Shown here: one piece after another, positions 12,445 through 25,100 of the stretch
Numbering within the stretch: position 1 is the first letter of the stretch
How the letters are laid out: each line of letters begins with the position of its first letter
Source: Oasisia sp. SBJ-2009
Taxonomy: Eukaryota > Annelida > Polychaeta > Sabellida > Siboglinidae
Assembly: GCA_964017155.1 (NCBI GenBank)
Contig: OZ024854.1
Span: 52,808,978-52,872,977, forward strand
Direction: 5' to 3'
Length of the DNA: 64,000 nucleotides
Notes under the pieces: model-generated
Databases searched by the model: none
What the model saw: only the letters and a program-made list of their open reading frames with translations
What the model was told of the DNA's origin: nothing
Made by a program: the position numbers and the translations under genes

Positions 12445-13476
12445 GTAAGTAGAGTGCTCAGTTCATTCAGTTCAATTTGTTTACCCACCCACCAACCGTC
12501 CAGTGATGTTTCTAGTTTCTACCCATCCAAAATGGGTTTTACCCATCCAGCTGATGGGTGGACGGGTCTATACATAAAAATGTGGTTCAACTATAGAAGA
12601 TGAAGGACCTGTCTGACTGGGCAAGTATGACATACACTTTATTCAGCCGTAAAACTAAAAGATGAAGGGCCACTCTGGTTCATATAAATGCAGTCTTCCT
12701 TTTTCGTGAGCCAAAGGTCCAATGGACTTATGATGTCACTTTCTGCCTGCCATACACCAGTACCTCCTACATCTTAGAAACCATTGAGGATCTGATCAGT
12801 TGTTATCGTTTGGCATATGTGTATCGTAGGGCACTGTTACTATAATGTATGCAAAATGTTTATTTGAATGGATCATTCTGATGGCCCCAAAACTGTTAAA
12901 AGGTAACTTTTTCTCTAATTAAGGCGTATCTTAGGGTACATAGGTACTACATAAGAACTTTTTGTTTGATGGAATGTTTCTAAGGACACCTCGGGACCTC
13001 ATAAAAACCTATGTGTCCACATGTTGCCTGTGTGTTTCTGGACAGACTGGGAAACAATACTTGTGTATTCAAGACTGCCTCACAGACCCCAACTCTGGAG
13101 GCTAGGTGACCTCAGCTGACCTGACAGGAACCATGACTAATTGTATAGTGCATATAATTTGATATGTTTTTAATTTGCACATAATATACAATACAATACA
13201 ATACAATACAATAAAACTTTATTGTCCCGAACCGGGAAATTCATTTTGCAGCGTTCGTCGTCATAAAAATATAAAATACAGAGTAGAGAAATAAAAAAAT
13301 GCTAATAAATTCATTATTAAAACAGTAAGTGAACATCAATCATAATAAAATACAAGATAAATTCTATAATATAATTTTAAAATTAAAGTTAAATTGTAAC
13401 AACTATTTCACTCCAAACGACAGTATCTTATGTCAATTTGAGTAACACAATAATGAGATAACAAGAGCATGAGTCA

Positions 13477-13514
<38 letters not shown>

Positions 13515-16094
13515 AATGAAGTGTATTTGATATAAGTGTATAGTCATCAGAGTCATTTTCTATATAACTAAAAATCTATTGAAAAGCGACGGGTAATTTT
13601 TCTACCAAATCAATATGCTAATGATACCACTTGAGAAAGCATTCATCATGGCTAAGATGTGGCAACTTGAAGTTTATCGTAGACACAAATTAACTGAATT
13701 GTGACATCCAGAATAGATTTACCTTGAAAACCAGAAAGATCGGTATATTAGATACGCAGGAAAATTGTTTTATTCCATAAAAGTCTGGGGTTCTCTTAAC
13801 TAATTATAGTAGATAATTTTAGTATATCATATTTACTAGCAATAGATTGGCAGCAGTTAGAAGATATTTATAATTATGTAGCTAAACAAATTCCTTCAAA
13901 GCTAATCCAGCAGAATATGTTTAATGTATGAAGCTGCAGTGGTAACCAAGGCAGTCTAGGTACCATGGACAGCATGTACCAGTGCTGTGTTCCCATCTAA
14001 ATATGTCTTTAAGACTACTATATAGTTCTATATAATTTGTTGTAAATTTAGTGATAATGATTTTTTATGTTATAAAATTTATTAATTCCAACATCAGTAT
14101 TCTGTGTGCACATTGAATAACTGATCTCCAATACATTTAATTATTACTAATTATTAAAATCATGTAGGAATAAAAACATTCACCTGACCCTAAGCTGATA
14201 AAATAGTTTAACAACTTACTACACATAGTACCGGGGTACATGGTGTACAAGAACATCAGTACCCAAAGATGTGATACGTACCAAGTAACAAACAGAACTG
14301 CCTGTACAAGCCAACACTGGTCAGTGCTTAGGAGCTCTATCTACTGTAAGTGTAACTGGATGATTTTGGGAACTGTTAAGTCTTTAAGTGGTTAACATTA
14401 ATTTTATTCACATTTTGGCTATTTTTACTCGGGGTTGGGGTCATCGCAGGTGAACCGAAGTGTAGGTCCCAGGTGAACGTCCTGTCTCGTCCAGACAGAC
14501 CCGGTCACTGTTACACATGTGTTACATTTCGTGGACACGGAGCGACGTGGCGGGCTGTTCTGTCTACTGCTCAGCATCGCTCTCACTCGATCCTCACACT
14601 GCCAGAACCACACACTGCCAGCAACAACTGGACAATGTTCACAGACAATTCTAACTATGAAGTTCGTAAACAATTAAATTTTAAAGTTAATTCATTTCGA
14701 CCACGCGTTGCCTTCTTCTAAAACTGATTTCTGGGACATAGTACTGATCGCAAGATGTTTTGGCAATTGGCATGCAAGCTATTCCATGCATGGGTGTTAC
14801 TCCCTCATCTCCCTTTATTTTTATTTTCAACACAGGCTTTGTGACTGTTGATCTTGTGGATACTGTTTGCTGCAACAGAAAATGTCATTGCAACAACATA
14901 CCAAATTAACTATGCTGCAGTCAAACTTAAATGGTTATTAGTGTTCACCCTGGCCTGGATCTGGGATGTGGTGGATAAACTACCAGAAGAGTTCATCTGG
15001 GGTAACATGACACCATCCTTGACCTTGACTATCAGTGCAGTTGGTTGGATATGAGGACACTTGCTCAGTCACCAGCTCCTGTGACACTGCTAGCCATAAA
15101 TTAATTGTTATCTGCCATTAAACAGCACGCCCACTTCTTTCAGTTCACGCACTTCGAAAAATATGTTCGTCAAAGCCAATTTGACTAAATATGCACATTA
15201 GCCATATATTTTGCAAGTGGTGACACAGCGCGAGGAAATTTGTTGTACTGTTTGTAAAACATTTGCGTGAACTTTTCTAAATGTCAGACAGCTGCACAAC
15301 ACAAACTTTGGTCTCCTTTTTGAAAATTGTGTTGGGGAAAATCAAACAGTGTACTCTGTTTGTAACCATCAAAGGTACTCAGTTCCAAGTCTTTGACATA
15401 TGTACAGCAATTTAGAATGATACTTTAGTTGTTACCATAAAACCAATCTTTTAGCTTAGCTGTGATTTTAGAAGACTTAGTTTGATGTGTGGACGAGTCT
15501 CTGCACAAAGCTATTACTGTGGCACACGAGGCTGACACTGATGTCACCAGTTCCCTGGGTCTTGTTTAATGTTATTTGAACCAATTGTTTAATTAATACT
15601 GATTTGTGTCATTACGAGTTGTGCCAATGGTGGTCTATAATGTGGAAGCTACGGTTGGATTTGTCGGTGACTCTAAAGCAGACCTCTCAAGTCCACTGGT
15701 CCAGTCAGTTGTAATCATGGACACCCATCGTGGCCACAAGACCACCTCTCATACAACTAAGTCTTATGCATTGTCTTAGCAGGATCACTGGGCCGTGTGC
15801 AGTTAAACATTTATATTTGTGGAGCCTTCTGTCAGATTTGTGTGTTATCATGTATGATGAATATGTAGTCTTGCTTATGTAACTGTGTGTGACACTGTGT
15901 GTGACATTGTGTGTGTGTGACATTGTGTGTGTGTGTGCGTGCGTGCATGCGTGCATGCGTGCATGCGTGCGTGTGTGAGACACTGTGTGTGCGACATTGT
16001 GGATGACACTGTGTGTTAACTACATTGTGTATGTGTGTGTGTGTGTGTGACACGGTGTGTGACATTGTGTGTGTGTGTCTGTGTGTGTGTGTGT

Positions 16095-16193
<99 letters not shown>

Positions 16194-19100
16194 ACTGCGT
16201 GTGTGACACTGCGTGTGTGACACTGCGTGTGTGACACTGCGTGTGTGACACTGCGTGTGTGACACTGCGTGTGTGACACTGCGTGTGTGACACTGCGTGT
16301 GTGACACTGCGTGTGTGACACTGCGTGTGTGACACTGCGTGTGTGACACTGCGTGTGTGACACTGCGTGTGTGACACTGTGCGTAGCGTGGCGCGGCGTG
16401 GCGTGTGCGTAAGAGTGATGTGTGTACCTATGTGTGGAATGAGTGTAGTTTTGCCCCTGCGTCTACAGCTACAAGTGGTGCTTGTGTTGCAGTAATGCCC
16501 AAGAAGAAGTCTGTGGCCAAGACGCGCCGCAAGCGACGTCCAGTGGCATTCCGACCAGAAGCTCCTCCAATGTCCAGCGCCGCAGACACTCCGTCCTTCC
16601 AAACACTCTCCTACATGAGTGTGGAGCACCCCACACCAACCACTGGGGCGTACCCCAACTCAATGAGCAGTGAGTACCAACAGTCCGGTGGTCAGCCACT
16701 TCCAGTTGGCAGTCATAACCACCCTCTGACCACTGACCTCTGTCCAGCCATCACCCCCTATGGAATGTGGGGGAACTCTGAGTTGAGGCGACGTTTAGCA
16801 TCAAGGCAGCGTGCAGAACTTGGCACAGTGACTGGTATCGGGGCAGCTGAAGTCCCCCTCGACCTTGACCCCATCACGGGAGACATGTCACCCGGCAGCA
16901 TTGCCCAGGCGGAGGTGCCTGCTGCTGCAGTGCCCCACCAGGTGGCAGCACCATGCGACAAGGCGAGTGAGAACATGTTGGAAGGCAGATCTGTGGAGGA
17001 TCAGCAGGCGAAGGAACGGATCGCTGTTGAGGTCATCTCTCAGCTCTCAGGTACAGTCGGGCTTGTGGGCACATGTAGGCATTTCTGAAATAGCTCAATG
17101 TGGCATATGCAATAAACACGTGCGTGCGTGTGTGCGTGCGTGCTTGCGTGCGTGCGTGCGAGCGTGCGTGCGAGCGTGCGTGCGTGTGTGTGTCTGCATG
17201 CGTGCATGTGTGCGTGCGTGCGTGCGTGCATGTACATAATTCAACTTAGTGACAAGTGTGTGAGAGAAGTGTGTAAGAACTGGTGAGTGAGACACTCATG
17301 TAGTCACTCGACAGTTGCAGGAGCCTACAGTGAGTTGGGGCGTGGGAGGAGGAAGAAGACCACCGCCTTGAAGCGTCGTCACCCTAACCACAACGGGTTC
17401 CTCCCCACGCCGAGGGGTCCTAAGCTGACGATCAAGTTGAAGACCCCAAAACGCCAGTCGTCCTGCAGCCTGTCGCCGGAGGACCTGGGCCAGCAGATCC
17501 CGGAGTCGGTGCTGGAGCAGAACGACGCCAATCTACAGCGCTGTAATGTTGTCTTGTACGACACGACGGCCGTGGAGTCTGGAGCCACCCTCAACTCAAT
17601 GCCACCCAATGACTCCACCTGTCTGCCAACGACTGTGCTCGACGCGAGCCAGCTCACGGTGCGCAGTGTCATGAAGCTGTTCTCTCCTCGCATGTCAGAG
17701 GAGCGCCAGTTGATGAGGCCCTGGCTCGAGATGCAGCTCAGTGCCAACTCCATTCCAGGTCTGCACTGGATGAATGAGGAGCAGACTCTCGCTCGCATTC
17801 CCTGGTTGCACGCCTCACGCACCAGCTACCAGATGGACACAGACTCGTGCTTGTTCATGATGTGGGCAGAACACACAGGTCAGTGCTGTGAAGGGAGTTT
17901 ACAAACTCTTTATTATTACTTTTTTAGAGACCAAGCACAAGTTTAACATAAATGAGTGGCATGCTTTATTGACAGTAAGATCATTCAAATCACGTGTGAT
18001 GTTGTGTGGAGCTAGATGTAGTGGTGTCAGATAGAATGTACACTGGACATGCAGTACTGGACACAGCTCTAGCTGATGCCATGTACCGTATAGAGCTGTA
18101 CTGGACACAGCTCTAGCTGATACCATGTACCGTATAGAGCTGTACTGGACACAGCTCTAGCTGATGCCATGTACCGTATAGAGCTGTACTGGACACAGCT
18201 CTAGCTGATACCATGTACCGTATAGAGCTGTACTGGACACAGCTCTAGCTGATGCCATGTACCGTATAGAGCTGTACTGGACACAGCTCTAGCTGATACC
18301 ATGTACCGTATAGAGCCGTACTGGACAAAGCTCTAGCTGATGCCACGTACCGGATAGAGCTGTACTGGACACAGCTCTAGCTGATACCATGTACCGCATA
18401 GACCCGTACTGGACACAGCTCTAGCTGATACCACGTACCATATAGAGCCGTACTGGACACCACTCTAGCTGATGCCATGTACCGTATGGAGCAGATATGT
18501 GTGAATGGCATGTACATTTGTGTACATTTGTGATTGTATTATACATTTGTGGACACCTGTGAGTATGATGTATTTTTACGATACACATTTTATACCTATA
18601 GGAACATTTCTGTCATACCTGTGGGCAAGTATGTGTTGTACTTGTGAGCAAGTATGTGATGTACCTGTGGGCAAGTATGTGATATACCTGTGGGCAAGTA
18701 TGTGTTGTACTTGTGGGCAAGTATGTGATGTACCTGTGGGCAAGTATGTGTTGTACCTGTGGGCAAGTATGTGTTGTAACTGTGGGCAAGTATGTGTTGT
18801 AACTGTGGGCAAGTATGTGTTGTAACTGTGGGCAAGTATGTGTTGTACCTGTGGGCAAGTATGTGTTGTAACTGTGGGCAAGTATGTGTTGTAACTGTGG
18901 GCAATTATGTGTTGTACCTGTGGGTAAGTATGTGTTGTACCTGTGGGTAAGTATGTGTTGTAACTGTGGGCAAGTATGTGTTGTAACTGTGGGCAAGTAT
19001 GTGTTGTACCTGTGGGCAATTATGTGTTGTACCTGTGGGTAAGTATGTGTTGTACCTGTGGGTAAGTATGTGTTGTAACTGTGGGCAAGTATGTGTTGTA

Positions 19101-22100
19101 ACTGTGGGCAAGTATGTGTTGTACCTGTGGGCAATTATGTGTTGTACCTGTGGGCAAGTATGTGTTGTAACTGTGGGCAAGTATGTGTTGTAACTGTGGG
19201 CAAGTATGTGTTGTACCTGTGGGCAAGTATGTGTTGTACCTGTGGGCAAGTATGTGTTGTAACTGTGGGCAAGTATGTGTTGTACCTATAGTCATTATAG
19301 ACAAGTATATCTTGTATCTGTAGGCAAGTATGTCCGAGGTCGGGATGAACCTGACCCCAAGAGGTGGAAGGCCAACTTTCGGTGCGCCCTCAACTCCCTG
19401 GCTGATGTGCTGGAGGTGAAGGACAGCAGTCAGAAGAGAGGCAGGGAGGCCTTCAAGGTCTACAAGTTCCTGCCTCAGGCCAAGAAGTCACGCAAACACA
19501 GCACGCCTCAAACCAACAGTGAGTACTCAACACAAACACAGCACGCCTCAAACCAACAGTGAGTACTCAACACAAACAAGGCATGCCTCAAGCCAACAGT
19601 GAGTACTCAACACAAACAAGGCATGCCTCAAGCCAACATTGAGTATTACACATAAACAAGTAATAGGTACTAAAGACAAACAAAGCATGCATCATGCCAA
19701 CAGTGAGTATTACACATAAACAAGTAATAGGTACTAAAGACAAACAAAGCATGCATCATGCCAACAGTGAGTATTACACATAAACAAGTAATAGGTACTA
19801 AAGACAAACAAAGCATGCATCATGCCAACAGTGAGTATTACACATAAACAAGTAATAGATACTAAAGACAAACAAAGCATGCATCATGCCAACAGTGAGT
19901 ACTAGACATACATATCACACACCAACAATAAATATTTCCTCTAAACAACAGAGGACTCTTACTAAACTTCATGTCAGCAGTGAGTACGTACATTAAACAT
20001 GCACATGCCAATACTTACAAAAAATGGGAATCCTAGAGCATTACTGACATGGTAACCAGGAGTGCAGAGAACAAGGATGCGAGGATGTAACATCAGTGTA
20101 CATTGTTAAATAGAAATTATACAGCATAGAAAACATTGACCAACAGTTACCCTAGAAGCTGGTCTCAGGAAACAGTCAAATGTTGTCAGCTTTATGACAC
20201 CATAATTTCAGTATTTAAAACAAACTTCAAGATAATGATTTTGGTGGTTTTTCATTCAGATTAAGAACATTGTGTAACATTGCTGCATTTGATTCATCCT
20301 GTATTAATGGAAATGAACATTTTGTTGCAAAATGTAATTCTTTGTAAAAACAATAAACAAAAAGGAATTTAGTAGATATTTATTGATTCATGTGATTGAT
20401 ATGCAAATTATGAGATACTTTTTTAATCTACACTAATCACAATTATACCTGGAACTGTGTGTAGAAAGCTATAATTCATCATATCAAAATGTGTTTGCAT
20501 GAACTTTCTACCCAACACATTTCTGGAAGACTGGCATGTTGTACTCAGCCTGATGAGTGAGTTCATACAACCAGACTCATTCATGTGTTCACTGTATATA
20601 CACACACTATACAATGTGTACATGTATGCAGTATAATTATAGTTGTGAAGTACATGTGTCTGAAGAAATATCAATGGTCATAGATGAATGTCTACAGATA
20701 CAACATGTACTTGTCTACAGATACAACATGTACTTGTATTGCGGCGTGGCACGCATCTCAGGCCAGCAGGTGTCGGATTCTGCCGATCAGGCGCAGATGG
20801 TAATATGCCGAAGAGCAGTAGCTGGACACGAGGCGGTCCAATTGCATATGCCTATCGAAGTAGCAGCCCAGATTTCTCACTGCGCCGGTAGATGTCAATG
20901 TTAGCCCAGGTAGCTCCAAGCTGGGGCTGTCATAGACTCGCAGATTGTGCAGTGACTGCAGCACGATAACCTTGGTTTTCTCGTTGTTAAGTTTCAATTG
21001 ATGTAACAACATCCATGCTCGTATTTCTGCTATGCACTGGACGGGCAGCTGCTTTGCGTGTTCCAGCTCATCAGACATCATGGGATTGTAGCTGACATAT
21101 AGCTGGATGTCATCAGCAAATCGATGGAACAGCACATGATGCTTCGTACATATACCCGCAATGGATGTCGTGTACATATTGAACATCACTAGTCCTAGAA
21201 CTGAGCCTTGCGGAACTCCATGATAAATCAGAGTTGTGTTCGAAGAAGACGAACCAACCATGACACACTGTGATCTGCCGGTCAAGTATGATCTAAACCA
21301 GTCCAATGCCGTGCCGCCGATGTTGAAACGTCAACCCAGAGTGTTCAACAATATGTCAATGTTGATCGTGTCGAATGCTGCACTCGTGTCCAGGAGAATC
21401 AGCATAACACACCGTCCTGAATCGAGGTTTCGCACTATGTCGTGTTGTACTCTCATTAGAGCTGTTTCGGTGGAATGGTGTTGTTTGTAAGCAGATTGCA
21501 TCTTATCATGCAAGTTATTCGTCGTCATGTGCTGATTCAGGCGTTTGAGGACAATGTGCGCGATCAACTTTCCAATGAAAGCGAGGTTGGAAATGGGATG
21601 ATAGTTCCCTAGTTTGTTCTGGTCAAGCGAGGCTTTCTTCAGTAATGGTGTCACTAGGGCGGCTTTAAATCGTTTAGGAAATGTTCCTGTGTTTAGTGGC
21701 GCATTTACAATCTTGACGAGAGTGAATAGCGTAGCGGTTAAAGTAGTTTTTAGTAGCCATGTAGGTAGCACATCAAGTGGACAACATTTCGTTGGTCTTC
21801 ATTTGATGATCGGTTGCAGTTTTTCAGCGTCAGTTGAACAGAGGGTGTGCAGACTTTGCGACACAGGTGGAGCAGCAGGCAGGGCTGGCATCACGACAGC
21901 TTCTATTGTTACTTTCGAGCGCGTAAAACCAACGACTTTCTGGATCTTTTCTTCAAATAACTCGGTGAAGCCATTACACAAGATTTCATCATTCTTGCGA
22001 TCAGGCAATTTCCGGTCACTGCTTTTGGTTAGTGAATGTAACACCTGGAATGTTGTTTTTGCGTCAGCGTTGTTCAGGGATGCATTGTAGTAAGCAAGTT

Positions 22101-25100
22101 TTGTGTTTCTGATGTGTTGTTTCACGTTGTTTACTTGCGACGTGTAGATCTGTTTGTCGATTTCGAGACCAGATAGGTGCTGTTTTCTTTCGAGTGCACG
22201 TCGCTTTCGCCTCAAGCACAAGGTTTCATCGTCAAACCATGGCTGGCTTTTCTTGGATTTTCTAGTTCGCGACATAACCGGGGCATGGATATCGAGTGTG
22301 GCGGACACCGAATGTTTAAATTGTTGTAGGAGGTCGTCAACGTCATCGCTGATGTTGTCGTCGTGTGAAGTTATTGCAGCATGATGGTCAGATTTGAACA
22401 AATCCAGGTTCACGTGACGGTAGTCATGCCCTCGTCACTTGTTGGTTGGTAGGCGCGGCGCGTCTCCTTCAATAGAGAATATTATTGTGTGATGATCTGA
22501 GAATGTGTTTGGTAGTATAACAGCAGGGGATGTGAAGATGGTGTCTTCTTTTCGAGAGATAACGACATCCAGTGTGTGGCTGGAACGGTGCATGGAACCA
22601 ATCACATGCTGGACGAGTCCTGACGATGCCAGAATGTTCGTTATTCGGCTTACTCCCAGCGATAGCGCATTGTCGAAGTAAATATTGAAATCGCCCAATA
22701 TTGTTGTCCGGGAATGATCGCAAGTGATGTTATGAGATCTTCAAACTCGTTCAGAAAGTCGGATGTATTGGAAGATGGTGGATATATCAACACAAAGTAG
22801 TACGACGGCTTGTCACAGGACAGTTGTAAAACCTCAAAATGTGTCGGTGTCACTGCAGATCTGCGCACAACTAAATTCAGTGAACTTCTATGCAGAACAC
22901 CCAGACCACCGCCACGCTTCTGCGATTGGTTGAGTTTCTTAAACTCGAACCCCGGCTGGGTTAGATCGTTTACGATGTCTTGGTGCTCATCTCGCAACCA
23001 AGTCTCTGTGAAGAAGGTGATGTCAGCAGCAGCATCTAATAACATTTCACTCACAACAGACACTTTGTTGCAGAGAGATCTGGTGTTTAGCAAAACAATT
23101 TTCAGTGATGGTGTTTTTATCCTTGTGCTGATACTCGTTAGGTGACATACTCGAGGTACGGGCTTAGCAGGTGCTGTTGGCCGTGCAGATACAATTATAC
23201 GTATCGGTCATTGTTTGCGTGCACCCCCACGACAACCTCGATGGGTGGGCCGGTGGAGTGCCACCCCTGCTTCACAAGCAGCTCTCCAGGCAGCCCTGTT
23301 AAGTCTAGAGTGTCTGTGACCGCTGGGCCGTAACCGATACAGGTGTTCTCTGGTCAAGGTGGGTGTGTCAACAATGTCAACAGGCGCAATCACAAATGTA
23401 AGTCGGATAAAATAGTAGAAAGGCACAAACACTTCATAAAATCACTCACACCAGCGTTTTCCTTGTGTATTCATAAAGCACACATACAAACTTGAGCGCT
23501 GTAGAATCAGCTGTAGTTATGGAGAGCGTCAATAGGTGTAGCCACACAGACGTGGACCGTAATAATAAGATGCAACATGTACCTGTCTACAGGTGCAGCA
23601 TGTACCTGTCTATAGATGCAACATGTACCTGTCTACAGGTGCAACATGTACCTGTCTACAGATACAACATGTACCTGTCTACAGATACAACATGTACCTG
23701 TCTACAGATACAACATGTACCTGTCTATAGATGCAACATGTACCTGTCTACAGATACAACATGTACCTGTCTACAGGTGCAGCATGTACCTGTCTATAGA
23801 TACAACATGTACCTGTCTATAGATACAACATGTACCTGTCTACAGATACAACATGTACCTGTCTACAGGTGCAGCATGTACCTGTCTACAGATGCAACAT
23901 GTACCTGTCTACAGATACAACATGTACCTGTCTACAGATGCAACATGTACCTGTCTATAGATACAACATGTACCTGTCTACAGATACAACATGTACCTGT
24001 CTACAGATACAACATGTACCTGTCTACAGATACAACATGTACCTGTCTACAGATACAACATGTACCTGTCTATAGATACAACATGTACCTGTCTACAGAT
24101 GCAACATGTACCTGTCTATAGATACAACATGTACCTGTCTACAGATACAACATGTACCTGTCTACAGATACAACATGTACCTGTCTACAGATGCAACATG
24201 TACCTGTCTACAGATACAACATGTACCTGTCTACAGATGCAACATGTACCTGTCTACAGATACAACATGTACCTGTCTACAGATGCAACATGTACCTGTC
24301 TACAGATGCAACATGTACCTGTCTACAGGTGCAGCATGTACCTGTCTACAGATACAACATGTACCTGTCTACAGATACAACATGTACCTGTCTACAGATA
24401 CAACATGTACCTGTCTACAGATGCAGCATGTACCTGTCTACAGATACAACATGTACCTGTCTATAGATGCAACATGTACCTGTCTACAGGTGCAGCATGT
24501 ACCTGTCTACAGATACAACATGTACCTGTCTACAGATACAACATGTACCTGTCTACATATACAAAATGTACCTCTCTAAAGATACAACTTCACAGTGAGA
24601 ATTGTCTGTTAGTTATTGACTACACACACCTTTAGGTAAGGTTAAAGGTGCAAAGCCATGACTTGCCCTGGGCAGTATAAGTCATGTGGTTGGTTGTGCT
24701 CAAGAATCGGTTGTGATGTGAACTGGGACACACTGATTGGAATGGTTAGGATGACAGGGTAGATGGTCACTCCAGGGAGACACTACAGGGCAGACGACTC
24801 TAAAAGAGTTATAAAATAATAGCAACACACATAATAGCTGATAGTTGGAAACGTTTGGCAAACTGCTCGAAGGAGATAATTAATATCTGCAGTAAATTGT
24901 ATGGACCTTAGAATTATATATATGCATCAATAATAATGCAATTTACCAGTTTCATGCATATAATCAAACTGACAGTTTGCCAAGAACTGGTGGCTTTGTA
25001 TTGTTTGCATGAATGCTTGTATTGTTGTATTGTTGCAGCTAAGCAAGGCAGTAGGTATATGTATACAAACCAGTTACCAAGCATGGGTTGTGTTGGTCTA

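Noticed and set aside
23492..24635. ORFs of 157-214 codons with repeated CTCLQIQHVPVYR peptides
   Set aside because: Frames of the 23-bp minisatellite.
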